Made by a program: the position numbers and the translations under genes. A model generated the notes under the pieces. The model was not told where the DNA came from, did no database searches, and saw nothing but the letters and a program-made list of their open reading frames with translations. Below are positions 14,395-22,733 of a DNA stretch of 26,125 bases, piece by piece. The DNA is from Bacillota bacterium (lineage in GTDB: Bacteria; Bacillota; Clostridia; Christensenellales; Aristaeellaceae), in the NCBI GenBank assembly GCA_023421395.1, contig JAEZTL010000046.1, forward strand, positions 1 to 26,125, written 5' to 3'. How positions within the stretch are numbered: position 1 is the first letter of the stretch; each line of letters opens with the position of its first letter.

Positions 14395-14412
14395 GCCGCG
14401 CGGCCGCGCGGC
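14395..14412. repeat. 18-bp perfect palindrome in the M50 leader
   Basis: The segment reads the same on both strands and is built from two copies of CCGCGCGG in tandem. It lies between the promoter and the ribosome site, so it can act as an operator just after the start point or fold at the 5' end of the RNA. Confidence 0.6.
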
Positions 14413-14433
14413 GACGAGGATTGGAGAGCAATC

Positions 14434-15255
14434 ATGCTGATCGAAGCGTTGCAGGGCGGTTTTTCTTCTTTTAATTTTCAACAGTTCATCGTGCGGCTTC
14501 TGCTGAGCATCCCGCCGTTTCTTCTGGCGCTGTCGGTCCACGAGGCGGCCCACGCCTGGATGGCCAACCGCTGCGGAGATCCGACGGCGCGCTACCTGGG
14601 CCGATTGACGCTGAACCCGCTGGCCCACGTGGACCCGATCGGGTTTGCGATGCTTTTCATCGTGGGCTTTGGCTGGGCAAAGCCCGTGCCCGTCAACCCC
14701 AACAACTTCCGGCACTACCGCAGGGACGATGTCAAGGTGTCGCTGGCCGGTATCACCGCGAACCTCATGATGTTCGTGATCGGCTGCCTTTTGATGTTCG
14801 GCATGATCGCCTTCGCGCTGTCAAAGGTGCCCGCGAACGCCTGGATGGACGGCGCGTTCGCCGTGCGGGTGGGCGGCGTGCGCTACGGCATCTCCATCAG
14901 CGAGGCGTTCCTCTATGGCACGAGCATGGGCGACTACCTGGTCGGCCCGTTCCTGGGCGCCATCCCCAGCTACCTGTTTGAGATGATCACGATTTTCACC
15001 ACCATCAATTTGGTGCTGGCGGTCTTCAACCTGATCCCGGTGCCGCCGCTGGACGGTTACCACGTGCTCAATGACCTTGTGCTCAGGCGGCAGCTGTTCG
15101 CGCCGCAGCGGGCGGCGATGGTGGGGCAGATCGTCTTAATCGCGCTGATCTTTTCCGGCGCGCTGGACAGGGTGCTCTCCGCCGTGATCGGCGGCGCGCT
15201 GACCGGCGCGGGCACGGCCTTTGAGATGCTGTTTCGCACGCTGCACATCATATAG
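14434..15255 (+). CDS. M50-family membrane zinc peptidase (site-2-protease-like)
   Basis: An integral membrane metallopeptidase predicted to cut substrates inside or near the membrane. 273 residues. The zinc motif HEAAH (His36, Glu37, His40) lies in the first spans, followed by NRCGDPTARYLGRLTLNP at 45-62. The third ligand is Asp207 in NLIPVPPLDGYH (199-210). Hydrophobic spans are near 17-37, 70-83, 100-130, 185-202 and 228-252. There is no PDZ domain, so it belongs to the short YwhC/FtsH-site-2-like group rather than RseP. The ATG at 14434 follows GGAGAG; the in-frame codon at 14356 is inside the promoter. It lies 9 bp before scpA, an arrangement often seen in Firmicutes. Substrate unknown. 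Confidence 0.93.
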   Translation: MLIEALQGGFSSFNFQQFIVRLLLSIPPFLLALSVHEAAHAWMANRCGDPTARYLGRLTLNPLAHVDPIGFAMLFIVGFGWAKPVPVNPNNFRHYRRDDVKVSLAGITANLMMFVIGCLLMFGMIAFALSKVPANAWMDGAFAVRVGGVRYGISISEAFLYGTSMGDYLVGPFLGAIPSYLFEMITIFTTINLVLAVFNLIPVPPLDGYHVLNDLVLRRQLFAPQRAAMVGQIVLIALIFSGALDRVLSAVIGGALTGAGTAFEMLFRTLHII

Positions 15256-15264
15256 GGAGGGCCT

Positions 15265-15981
15265 ATGTACGTCGTATCGCTCAGCCAGTTCGACGGCCCG
15301 CTGGATCTGCTGCTCACGCTGATTTCCAAGGCCAAGATTGACATTAAAGACATCTTCCTGTCGGAGATCACCGAGCAGTACCTGGAGTCCATGGCGGGCG
15401 TGGACGAACTCGACATGGACGCCGCCAGCGAGTTTCTGCAGATGGCCGCGACGCTTCTCGAAATCAAGTCGAGGACGCTCCTGCCGGTGCCGCCCCGCGC
15501 GCCGGAGGGCGAGGAGGAGACGCCGGAAGAGGCGCTGATCCGCAGGCTCACCGAATACAAGGCCTTCAAGGAACTGGGCGAGCGGATGAAGGCGCTGGAG
15601 AAAGAGGCGGTGGACCGGCTGACCAAGTTGCCGGAGGAATATCCGCTGCCGCCCCCCACCTACGAACTGACCGGGCTGACCCTCGCCGCGCTGCAGCAGG
15701 CGTTCGAGCGGGTGCTCAGGCGCGCGGAAGCCCACGAGGACGCGCAGCGCAAGATCAGCCACGAGATCCGGCGGGACGAATTTACGATGCATGGCTGCAT
15801 GAGCCGCATCCAGAAGCGGCTGGTTCGGGGCAACGCCCGGTTTTCGGAGCTGTTCGACGGCGTACCGGGAAAGATCGAGCTGGTCAGCGTGTTCCTGGCG
15901 CTGCTGGAGCTTTTGCGACTTGGCGTGGTGCGGGTGAAGCAGGCCTCCACCTACGGCGAAATTGACCTGACCGCGGCATAA
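15265..15981 (+). CDS. scpA: Segregation and condensation protein A
   Basis: Kleisin subunit of the Smc-ScpAB condensin, which bridges the Smc heads and compacts the chromosome. 238 residues. The N-terminal Smc-neck-binding part reads FDGPLDLLLTLISKAKIDIKDI (in two halves, residues 9-19 and 20-30), followed by EITEQYLESM; a charged middle; and the C-terminal winged helix near 185-235, including FLALLELLRLGVVRVKQ. Complete and normal. The ATG follows AGGGAGG by four to five bases, 9 bp after the M50 gene, so it is cotranscribed with it. scpB, which usually follows, is absent here; the next genes are on the opposite strand after a terminator. Confidence 0.96.
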   Translation: MYVVSLSQFDGPLDLLLTLISKAKIDIKDIFLSEITEQYLESMAGVDELDMDAASEFLQMAATLLEIKSRTLLPVPPRAPEGEEETPEEALIRRLTEYKAFKELGERMKALEKEAVDRLTKLPEEYPLPPPTYELTGLTLAALQQAFERVLRRAEAHEDAQRKISHEIRRDEFTMHGCMSRIQKRLVRGNARFSELFDGVPGKIELVSVFLALLELLRLGVVRVKQASTYGEIDLTAA

Positions 15982-15988
15982 CGCAAAA

Positions 15989-16017
15989 GGGCCGCCCCGG
16001 TTTTTGCGGGGCGGCCC
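15989..16017. terminator. Bidirectional terminator between scpA and the FMN reductase gene
   Basis: A perfect 10-bp stem, GGGCCGCCCC (15989-15998) with GGGGCGGCCC (16008-16017). On the minus strand it is followed by TTTT, so it ends the reductase transcript; on the plus strand GAAATATTTT follows, so it also serves scpA. Confidence 0.85.
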
Positions 16018-16030
16018 GAAATATTTTGCT

Positions 16031-16579
16031 TTAGAATGTATCAACCCACGCCGCGAAAGCGCCCATAAACCCTTTGAGCAGATCCTGTACGCCAGGATTC
16101 ACGATCTCGCCCTTCTCGTCTACCGCGTCCGCGATGCGGCCCACGTAAGCTTCCGGCTGCTGCATCGTGAATACGTTGAGGAACGTCAGCACCTGCCGCA
16201 GCTGGTGGTTGGCGCCAAAGCCGCCCAAGGCACCCGGCGAAACGCTGACGACGCCGCCGGGCTTGCCGTTCCAAGCGCTCTGCCCGTAGGGGCGGGAGGC
16301 GATGTCCAGCGCGTTTTTTAGCGCCGCCGGGAAGGAGCGGTTGTGCTCCGGTGTCACAAACAGGAAACCGTCCAGCGCCCGCACATCGTCCCGGAATTTT
16401 TTATATTCCGCGGGCGGGTTCGAATCGTAGTCCTGATTGTACAGAGGAAGATGGCCGATGTCCAGGGCCGTGAGAGTCAGTCCCTCGGGCGCGATTTTTT
16501 CCAGATACCGCGCCACGGACTTTGAGTACGCGCCTTCGCGCAAACTGCCGACGAATACGCCGATGGTTTTTTTCTTCAT
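16031..16579 (-). CDS. NADPH-dependent FMN reductase (flavodoxin-like)
   Basis: A 182-residue flavodoxin-fold reductase of the NADPH_dep_FMN_red family (chromate/azo reductase group), probably reducing FMN or quinones in the cytoplasm. Seen: phosphate-binding loop GSLREGAYSKS at 11-21, the isoalloxazine-side motif TPEHNRSFPAALKNALD at 76-92, and a GALGGFGANHQLRQ segment typical of the family. The true start is ATG 16579, eight bases after AAGGAGG; a GTG at 16588 is part of the ribosome site itself. Monocistronic, with its own weak promoter and a shared terminator. The electron acceptor in the cell is not predictable. Confidence 0.92.
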   Translation of the reverse strand: MKKKTIGVFVGSLREGAYSKSVARYLEKIAPEGLTLTALDIGHLPLYNQDYDSNPPAEYKKFRDDVRALDGFLFVTPEHNRSFPAALKNALDIASRPYGQSAWNGKPGGVVSVSPGALGGFGANHQLRQVLTFLNVFTMQQPEAYVGRIADAVDEKGEIVNPGVQDLLKGFMGAFAAWVDTF

Positions 16580-16604
16580 GTCAGGCACCTCCTTGGGTTT
16601 GCTT

Positions 16605-16633
16605 TATATATCCCCCAAGCGCGAGGTTTTGAA
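16605..16633 (-). promoter_or_regulatory. Possible promoter of the FMN reductase gene
   Basis: On the minus strand, TTCAAA (16628-16633), 17 bp, TATATA (16605-16610), each with four of six consensus bases. The AT-rich block is distinct from its GC-rich surroundings. Confidence 0.4.
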
Positions 16634-16659
16634 GCATGGAGTTTTGTGTTTTCTTCGCG

Positions 16660-18186
16660 CTACTCTGCCATGCCGATGCGGCCCATCTCCCGGTTCACTT
16701 CCGTGCGCGCGCCGGCAATGGCGACGTCTACGCCGCGGGCGGTCAGCTGGCCGCGCAGCTCGTTCAGCGCGCTCAGCGCGCTCAGGTCCGCGGAATGGGC
16801 GCCGGAGAGGTCGATGACGATGGCATTGGCGCCCTCGGCCAGCGTCTCGATCTTGCGGATCTGACCCTGGGTCCCGAAGAACAGCGCGCCCTTCAGCGAG
16901 ATCACACGCCGTCCGCCGGGCTCGTCCTCCGCGGCAAGGGTGAGCCGCGCGCTCTTGAAAACAAAGGAGATCGCCGCCGCCAGAATGCCCGCCGCGATGG
17001 CGAGGGTCAGATCGAACAGCACCGTGCACACAAGGGTGATCAGGTACATCATGATCGCGTGCTTCATGCGCGAGGCGAAGATCTGGCGGATGGCCGCCCA
17101 CTCGTTCATGCGCCACGCGGTCACCATCAACACCCCCGCCAGCGCGGAAAGCGGAATCCGGGACATCACGGGGCTCAGCGCGAACATTGAGCCGATCAGC
17201 GCCAGCGAGTGCACGAGGCCGGTCAGCCGCGTCTGCTGCCCCGCTTTGATGGCCACCGAGGTGCGGGCGATGGCGGCGGTGGCGGGCACGCCGCCCAGAA
17301 ACGGCAGCAGCAGGTTGCCTACGCCCTGGGCCATCAGCTCGCGGCGCGCGTCCATCGGCTCGTCCTTCATGCGCCCGGCGCTCAGGCCACACAAAAGGCT
17401 CTCAATCATGCCCAGCGCCGCGATTGAGACGGCGGGACCAGCCGCGTCCGCAAGGCCCCGAAGGGTCAGGCTGGAAAACGTCAGCCGGCCCGCGCCCAGC
17501 AGGGAGCGCGGAATTTCGCCCACCTCCCGCATGGCCGGCACGGAGGGGTTGACGATCAGGTTGAGCGCCAGCGCCGCCGCGATGGCCGCCAACGATCCGG
17601 GAAGCGGCCACTTGCGGGGCCAGAAGGCCATCACCAGCGCGGCCAGGCACCCCATCGCGACCGCCTCAAGGCCAGGCGAAAAACCAAGAGCGCGGTAGGA
17701 CATGAGTTTTTCCATCAGGTCCGCGCCTCGGGAGCTGACGCCGAAGAAGTTGTCCACCTGCCCCAGCGCGATCACCACCGCGATGCCGGAGGTGAACCCG
17801 GCAATCACCGGCGACGGGATGAACTGTACCAGCGAGCCCACGTTGAAAAGCGACATCGCGATCAGCAGGATGCCGGAAATCAGCCCCGCCAGCAGCACCC
17901 CGTCGATGCCGTGGCGCGCGCTGACGCCGATCAAAATCGCCGACATCGCGCCGGTGGGGCCGGAAATCTGGTAGGAAGCGCCCGACAGCGCCCCAATGAT
18001 AAGGCCTGCGGCGATCGCGGTGACCAGCCCCGCCGCGGCGTCCGCGCCGGAGCTGACGCCGAAGGCCAGCGCCAGCGGCAGCGCCACCGACGCCGCCGTC
18101 AGCCCCGCCATCAGGTCCCGAAGCAACCGGTTCGGATTGTAGCCATGAAACTCTCTGCGAAGATCCCGGATGTACTTTGCAACCAT
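16660..18186 (-). CDS. SulP-family anion transporter with STAS domain
   Basis: Inner-membrane secondary transporter for an inorganic anion (sulfate) or bicarbonate. 508 residues. N-terminal NPNRLLRDLMAGLTAASVAL leads into the transporter core: repeated hydrophobic segments from about 25 to 410, with the SulP signature SGPTGAMSAIL and later AATAAIARTSVAIKAGQQTRL. The cytoplasmic STAS domain occupies about 425-508 with IDLSGAHSADLSALSAL as its conserved helix start. The ATG at 18186 follows AAGGGGA. Only 80 bp separate it from the reductase gene downstream on the same strand. Whether the ion is sulfate, bicarbonate or another is not readable from the sequence. Confidence 0.93.
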   Translation of the reverse strand: MVAKYIRDLRREFHGYNPNRLLRDLMAGLTAASVALPLALAFGVSSGADAAAGLVTAIAAGLIIGALSGASYQISGPTGAMSAILIGVSARHGIDGVLLAGLISGILLIAMSLFNVGSLVQFIPSPVIAGFTSGIAVVIALGQVDNFFGVSSRGADLMEKLMSYRALGFSPGLEAVAMGCLAALVMAFWPRKWPLPGSLAAIAAALALNLIVNPSVPAMREVGEIPRSLLGAGRLTFSSLTLRGLADAAGPAVSIAALGMIESLLCGLSAGRMKDEPMDARRELMAQGVGNLLLPFLGGVPATAAIARTSVAIKAGQQTRLTGLVHSLALIGSMFALSPVMSRIPLSALAGVLMVTAWRMNEWAAIRQIFASRMKHAIMMYLITLVCTVLFDLTLAIAAGILAAAISFVFKSARLTLAAEDEPGGRRVISLKGALFFGTQGQIRKIETLAEGANAIVIDLSGAHSADLSALSALNELRGQLTARGVDVAIAGARTEVNREMGRIGMAE

Positions 18187-18399
18187 GGAAATCCCCTTCT
18201 TGCGCGAAGCCGGAATACCTTCAGCATCATACCGGAATTCCCGGCGCGAATCAACGCAGACAAGGGAAAATAAAGGAGCCCGACCGCCGCGCCGTGCCTG
18301 TGCAATCCATCGAGGCAGGGCGGCGGAAAATATCGAAAAGGCACAACGGGGCGCAATAACCGTTGCGGAATCCCCCGCGGTGTGGTTTTGGGAAGCGCA
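18187..18399. other. lrgB to SulP intergenic region (213 bp)
   Basis: Contains the SulP promoter (18226-18254) and, further right, an imperfect GC-rich inverted repeat (about 18282-18324, arms CCGCCGC/GCGGCGG with interior pairing) that could end the lrgAB message. No gene is seen. Confidence 0.4.
18226..18254 (-). promoter_or_regulatory. Promoter of the SulP gene
   Basis: On the minus strand, TTGATT (18249-18254), 17 bp, TATGAT (18226-18231), 40 bases before the start codon. The spacer contains the palindrome CCGGGAATTCCGG, a possible operator. Confidence 0.6.
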
Positions 18400-19092
18400 C
18401 TACATCAGCTGCGCGAAGAAGGAGGCCGCGGCCGCGGTCAGAATTCCGCAGACGGTGATGGCAAGGGAGCTCATCGCGCCCTCCACCTCGCCGATCTCCA
18501 TCGCCCGCGCGGTGCCGATGGCGTGGGCCGCGGTGCCCAGCGCCAGCCCCTTGGCCACCCGCTCCCGGATGCCGAACAGTTTGAAGATTCCCTCGGCCAA
18601 AACGTTCCCCAGGATGCCGGTGACGATGATCACCGCCACGGTGATGGACACCGTACCGCCCAGCGCCTCGCTGACGCCCATGCCGATGGCCGTGGTGATG
18701 GACTTGGGCAAGAGCGTCACGTACTGGGCGTGGCTCAGCTGAAAGAGCTTTGAAAGAATCAGTACCGAGGCGAGGCTCGCCAGAATGCCCGACAGGATGC
18801 CCGCCGCCAGCGCCCGGATGTTGCGCTTTAATAGCGCCATCTGTTCGTACAGCGGCACCGCAAGGCTGACCGTGGCGGGGGTCAGAAGATAGGAAAGGTA
18901 CTTTGCGCCGTTATAGTAGCTTTCGTAGTCCACCTTCAGAAGCGCCACCGCGCCCAGCGTCAGCACGATGGCGATGAGCAGCGGGTTGAACACCGCCAGA
19001 TGGAACCGCATCTGGATGAGTCGCCCGATTTCATAGGCCGCGAGACTGATCACCACGCCGAAGTAGACGGATTCGGTGAAAAAGCCGCTCAC
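18400..19092 (-). CDS. lrgB: LrgB-family antiholin-like membrane protein
   Basis: Partner of LrgA; the pair is linked to murein hydrolase control, and in some bacteria to pyruvate uptake or glycolate export. 230 residues. ESVYFGVVISLAAYEIGRLI at the N-terminus, FNPLLIAIVLTL near 38-49, LTPATVSLAVPLYEQ near 70-84, LLPKSITTAIGMGVSEALGG near 125-144 and GTAAHAIGTARAMEIGE near 190-206 are family hallmarks, with seven to eight membrane spans. The start is a GTG that overlaps the lrgA stop (GTGA), preceded by AAAGGGGG; coupling to lrgA is expected. No lytSR regulators are nearby. Confidence 0.92.
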   Translation of the reverse strand: MSGFFTESVYFGVVISLAAYEIGRLIQMRFHLAVFNPLLIAIVLTLGAVALLKVDYESYYNGAKYLSYLLTPATVSLAVPLYEQMALLKRNIRALAAGILSGILASLASVLILSKLFQLSHAQYVTLLPKSITTAIGMGVSEALGGTVSITVAVIIVTGILGNVLAEGIFKLFGIRERVAKGLALGTAAHAIGTARAMEIGEVEGAMSSLAITVCGILTAAAASFFAQLM

Positions 19093-19451
19093 TTTTCCGG
19101 CCCCCTTTCCGCGCGGTTCATGACGGCCTGGGTCACGCGGCCCGTCACCGCCATCACCGTCACGGTGGAGACCACCGTGATCACGCCCACCGGCAGAAGA
19201 ACCGGGCGCAGCGCATCCCACGAGGACATCAGCCCCACCGCCGCGGGGATGAACATCACCGGCATGATCTCGATCAAAAAACGGGCGGCGTCCTTCACCT
19301 GATGGAGTTTCACGATACCCAGCGAGAGCGCCGAGAACAATAAGATCAGCCCGTACACGCTGGCGGGAATGGGGAAGGGGAGAAGCGCCTTCAGCCCCTC
19401 GCCCAGGAAAGAGACGGACGCGATCACGAGAAACTGACGCACAAGCTTCAC
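19089..19451 (-). CDS. lrgA: LrgA/CidA-family holin-like membrane protein
   Basis: Small membrane protein of the CidA/LrgA family, 120 residues, with four spans: near 5-25, 28-50, 60-82 and 85-108. Family segments include PIPASVYGLILLF and the FIPAAVGLMSSW loop. I place the start at GTG 19451, which gives the usual MKL-RQFL beginning, nine bases after AGGAG. An in-frame ATG at 19487 overlaps a perfect -10 box and has no ribosome site, so it is rejected. The stop shares four bases with the lrgB start. Together the two genes form the standard lrgAB pair. Confidence 0.9.
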   Translation of the reverse strand: MKLVRQFLVIASVSFLGEGLKALLPFPIPASVYGLILLFSALSLGIVKLHQVKDAARFLIEIMPVMFIPAAVGLMSSWDALRPVLLPVGVITVVSTVTVMAVTGRVTQAVMNRAERGPEK

Positions 19452-19485
19452 AGGCACACGCTCCTGATTGATGGATACCTGCGTC

Positions 19486-19494
19486 ATTATAACA
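19486..19494 (-). promoter_or_regulatory. Extended -10 promoter of lrgAB
   Basis: On the minus strand, TGTTATAAT (19486-19494) is a perfect TGn-TATAAT extended -10. No good -35 box is present at the right distance, as is common for extended -10 promoters or those needing an activator. Confidence 0.6.
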
Positions 19495-19533
19495 GGATTG
19501 TTTGAAATCTTCGCGCAGCGCCGCAAAAATTTA

Positions 19534-19557
19534 CGGCCCCGCGTTTTCGCGGGGCCG
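19534..19557 (-). terminator. Terminator of the glycine cleavage operon
   Basis: A perfect 10-bp stem, CGGCCCCGCG/CGCGGGGCCG around four bases, followed on the minus strand by TAAATTTTT. It lies 13 bases after the gcvPB stop and separates gcv from lrgAB. Confidence 0.85.
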
Positions 19558-19570
19558 CGGAGATGGCGCG

Positions 19571-21007
19571 TCAATCCGGGAACTGGTAACGGACGCGGGG
19601 GTTCCGGGCGGCGGCCACTTCGTCCGGGCGGCCGATGGGGGCTTTGACCGGGCAGGCCTTCACGCCTTCGGGGTCGCGGTAGGCGCGGTCGCGGATGGCG
19701 AGGAGCACCCCGATGGCCTCGTCCAGCGTCTCGCGGGATTCGGTTTCGGTGGGTTCTACCATCAGCGCCTCGTGTACGATCATCGGGAAGTACATCGTCG
19801 GCGGGTGCATCCCCTCGTCCAGCATGGCCTTGGCCACGTCGAGGGCGCTGACGCCCGTCTCCCTTTTGAGGGTTTCCAGCGACATGACGAATTCGTGCAT
19901 GCATGTATCGCCGGAGGCCATGTCGTAGGCGTCCCGGAGCTTATGCATCATATAGTTGGCGTTCAGCACCGCCGTGGTCGCGGCCAGCTTCATGCCATCG
20001 GCGCCCAGCGTCATCGCGTAGGCGAGGGCGCGCACCACCACCAGAAAGTTGCCGTAGAACGCCTTGACCGCGCCGATGGACTGTTCCGGCATCGCGAAGC
20101 GGCAGACGCCTTCGTCCCGGATCACCCGGGGCCCGGGCAGAAAGGGCGCGAGAATCTTCTTGACGCCCACCGCACCCGCGCCCGGTCCGCCGCCGCCGTG
20201 GGGCGTGGCGAAGGTCTTGTGCAGGTTCAGGTGCACCACGTCAAACCCCATATCCCCGGGCCGCACCACGCCCATGATGGCGTTGAGGTTCGCGCCGTCG
20301 TAGTAGTTGAGCCCGCCCGCCTCATGCACGATGCGGGTGATCTCGAGGATGTTCCGGTCGAAAATGCCCAGCGTATTGGGGTTGGTCAGCATGAGTCCCG
20401 CCGTGTCCGGGCCAACCGCCTTTTTGAGCGCGGCCAGGTCCACGCAGCCGTCCGGCGTGGAAGGGATCGAAACCACCGTCATGCCCGCCATCGAAGCGGA
20501 GGCGGGATTGGTGCCGTGTGCGGAGTCAGGCACGATCACCTTCGTGCGGAGCGCGTCGCCGCGGGCGGCGTGGTAGGCTTTGATCATCAGAAGCCCCGTC
20601 TGTTCGCCGTGGGCGCCCGCCGCGGGCTGGAAGGTCATGTCGTCCATGCCGGTCACTTCGGTGAGGATGCCGCGAAGCGCATCCAGCACTTCGAGGCAGC
20701 CCTGGACGTCCGCCTCCGGCTGCAGCGGGTGGACGAGCGCAAAGCCGGGCAGGGCGGCCATCTCGTCATCGATCTTGGGGTTGTACTTCATGGTGCAGGA
20801 GCCCAGCGGGTAGAACCCGTCGTTGACGCCGTGGGTACGTCCGGCGAGCTCGGTGTAGTGGCGGCTGATCTCCGTTTCGGACAGCTGCGCAAGGCGCGGC
20901 GCCTTTTCGCGCCGCAAGCTTTCGTCGATTTTGCATTCCGGCACGTCCGGCTTGGGCAGGATCGAGAGCGCGCGGCCCGGCGCGCCCTTTTCATAAAGGA
21001 GCTTCAT
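19571..21007 (-). CDS. gcvPB: Glycine dehydrogenase (decarboxylating) subunit 2
   Basis: PLP-carrying half of the split P-protein: decarboxylates glycine and loads the aminomethyl group on the lipoyl arm of GcvH. 478 residues. Seen: GFYPLGSCTMKYNPK at 64-78, GAHGEQTGLLMIKAYH near 131-146, the DSAHGTNPASASM segment at 161-173, and the PLP lysine Lys264 in NLHKTFATPHGGGGPG. The ATG at 21007 is two bases after the gcvPA stop, with GAAGGGGGTG upstream. Last gene of gcvT-gcvH-gcvPA-gcvPB, followed by a terminator. The split form is normal for Firmicutes. No lipoate ligase or L-protein gene is in the window. Confidence 0.97.
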   Translation of the reverse strand: MKLLYEKGAPGRALSILPKPDVPECKIDESLRREKAPRLAQLSETEISRHYTELAGRTHGVNDGFYPLGSCTMKYNPKIDDEMAALPGFALVHPLQPEADVQGCLEVLDALRGILTEVTGMDDMTFQPAAGAHGEQTGLLMIKAYHAARGDALRTKVIVPDSAHGTNPASASMAGMTVVSIPSTPDGCVDLAALKKAVGPDTAGLMLTNPNTLGIFDRNILEITRIVHEAGGLNYYDGANLNAIMGVVRPGDMGFDVVHLNLHKTFATPHGGGGPGAGAVGVKKILAPFLPGPRVIRDEGVCRFAMPEQSIGAVKAFYGNFLVVVRALAYAMTLGADGMKLAATTAVLNANYMMHKLRDAYDMASGDTCMHEFVMSLETLKRETGVSALDVAKAMLDEGMHPPTMYFPMIVHEALMVEPTETESRETLDEAIGVLLAIRDRAYRDPEGVKACPVKAPIGRPDEVAAARNPRVRYQFPD

Positions 21008-21009
21008 CG

Positions 21010-22317
21010 TCAGCGCACCCCCTTCAAAACGTCGATCACTTCGTCGATGTCGGCCTTTGAATTCATCTCCGTGGCGCACCACAGGATGCCGCCGTCGACC
21101 GGGAGGCCGCCCAGGATGCCTTTTTCGGCCAGGGCGGAGAGCGCCCGCTCCGTGCCCGCCGGGGCTTCCGTCAGGAATTCGTGGAAGAACGCGCCCGCGT
21201 GCCGCCGGGCATAGCCGATTTCGGAGAGCCGATCGGCCAGATACGCGGCCTTGGCGTGGCACTGGCGGGCGGCTTCCGCGAGGCCCTCCGCGCCCATGGC
21301 GGCGGCGTACACCGAGGCGGTCATCGCGCAGAGCGCCTGATTCGAGCAGATGTTGCTGCCCGCCTTTTCACGGCGGATGTGCTGCTCCCGGGCCTGAAGC
21401 GTGAGCACAAAGGCGCGGTTGCCCGCATGGTCGCTCGTTTCGCCCACGATGCGGCCGGGGAGCCTGCGCATCAGCTCTGCCTTCGCAGCCATGAAGCCCA
21501 GGTAGGGCCCGCCGAAGGAAAGCGGCATGCCCAGCGGCTGGCCTTCGCCCACCGCGACGTCCGCGCCCTCCTCGCCCGCCGAACGGTACAGCGCGCAGGC
21601 GATGGGGTTGACGGAGAGGATCAGCTTCGCGCCCGCGGCATGAACGATCTCCGCCAGCGCCGCGTTTTCCTCAATCAGCCCGTAGTAGTTGGGAGAGGGC
21701 AGCACCAGGCAGGCGGCGTCCGGGCCCAGAAGGGCCTTCAGCGCGTCCAGGTCCACCCGGCCGCCCACCGCCGGAACCTCGTCCAGCCGGTAACCGTAGC
21801 CCGCGCAGTAAGTGGCGAGCACGGCCTTCACCTGTGGGCTGGCGGTAGCGGCCACCAGCGCGCGGGGCCGCTTTTTGTCGCAGCACATGGCGACGGCCTC
21901 CGCCGCGGCGGTGGCGCCGTCGTAGACCGAGGCGTTGGCGGCGTCCAGGCCCGTCAGTTCGCAGATGAGCGTTTGGTATTCAAAAATCGATTGCAGGATT
22001 CCCTGGCTGATTTCCGCCTGATAGGGGGTGTAGGCGGTGACGAATTCTTCTTTGGATGTCACCGATTTGACGATGGCGGGGATGTAGTGGTGGTAGGCGC
22101 CCGCGCCGCGGAAGATCGAGCGGTAGACCCGGTTCTTGGCCGCCAGCGCCCTGAGCGCGCGGGAGACCTCCAGTTCGCTCAATCCGTCGGGGAGATTCAG
22201 CCGGTCAATCTGAAGCGCGTCCGGTACGGCGCGGTACAGGTCGCAGGCGTCCTCCACCCCGATCTCGCGGAGCATCGCCGCCCGCTCGTCCGGAGACGAC
22301 GGCAGATACCCGCCCAT
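21010..22317 (-). CDS. gcvPA: Glycine dehydrogenase (decarboxylating) subunit 1
   Basis: Non-PLP half of the P-protein; forms a heterotetramer with GcvPB. 435 residues, usual length 440-450. The start MGGYLPSSPDERAAMLREIG is the family N-terminus. Internal blocks include FRGAGAYHHYIPAIV (near 70-84), ITPYQAEISQG-type TPYQAEISQGILQ, YDGATAAAEA near 134-143, and QAREQHIRREKAGSNICSNQ. The ATG at 22317 shares its A with the gcvH stop (TGATG) and uses GGGGAGGAAGG inside gcvH. Translation is therefore coupled to gcvH. Confidence 0.97.
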   Translation of the reverse strand: MGGYLPSSPDERAAMLREIGVEDACDLYRAVPDALQIDRLNLPDGLSELEVSRALRALAAKNRVYRSIFRGAGAYHHYIPAIVKSVTSKEEFVTAYTPYQAEISQGILQSIFEYQTLICELTGLDAANASVYDGATAAAEAVAMCCDKKRPRALVAATASPQVKAVLATYCAGYGYRLDEVPAVGGRVDLDALKALLGPDAACLVLPSPNYYGLIEENAALAEIVHAAGAKLILSVNPIACALYRSAGEEGADVAVGEGQPLGMPLSFGGPYLGFMAAKAELMRRLPGRIVGETSDHAGNRAFVLTLQAREQHIRREKAGSNICSNQALCAMTASVYAAAMGAEGLAEAARQCHAKAAYLADRLSEIGYARRHAGAFFHEFLTEAPAGTERALSALAEKGILGGLPVDGGILWCATEMNSKADIDEVIDVLKGVR

Positions 22318-22697
22318 CAGCCTTCCTCCCCGCAAAACGCCGCGTAGGCCGCCGCGTCCAGCAGTTCTTCGGTTTCGGCGACGTCTTCGATCACGCAAAG
22401 CCAGGCCTCGTAGGGCTTTTGGTTGATGGCTTCAGGCGCGCCTTCAAGATCCGCGTTCGCTTCACGGACGCGGCCGGAGACCGGGCTGAAGATATCCGAA
22501 ACCGCCTTGACCGATTCCACATCGGCCAGCCTTTCGCCCGCGTTCACGGCGTCGCCGGGTGCGGGCAGGTTGACGAACACGATGTCGCCCAGCTGGCCTT
22601 GGGCGTAGTCGGTAATGCCGACGCGCGCCGCGCCATCCGGAAGAATTTCGAGCCACTCATGGGATTTGGAATACTTCAGGTTTTCGGGGGTGTGCAT
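22317..22697 (-). CDS. gcvH: Glycine cleavage system H protein
   Basis: Lipoyl carrier that shuttles the aminomethyl group between P, T and L proteins. 126 residues. The lipoylated lysine is Lys64 in DVESVKAVSDIFSP, and LKYSKSHEWLE near 7-17 and GITDYAQGQLGDIVFVNLP are typical. The ATG at 22697 follows AAGGAGG by eight to nine bases; a TTG six bases earlier is too close to that site. Lies 36 bp after gcvT. Confidence 0.97.
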   Translation of the reverse strand: MHTPENLKYSKSHEWLEILPDGAARVGITDYAQGQLGDIVFVNLPAPGDAVNAGERLADVESVKAVSDIFSPVSGRVREANADLEGAPEAINQKPYEAWLCVIEDVAETEELLDAAAYAAFCGEEG

Positions 22698-22733
22698 GGC
22701 CAAGACCTCCTTAAAATAATACCCGAATGGGAT

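Noticed and set aside
19487..19904. Longer forms of LrgA beginning at or upstream of ATG 19487
   Set aside because: The ATG is part of a perfect extended -10 box, there is no ribosome site, and the upstream part runs antisense-free through the gcv terminator and gcvPB in a wrong frame.
19502..22347. Long plus-strand frames opposite gcvPB and gcvPA
   Set aside because: Both are mirrors of strongly conserved gcv genes and have no start signals.
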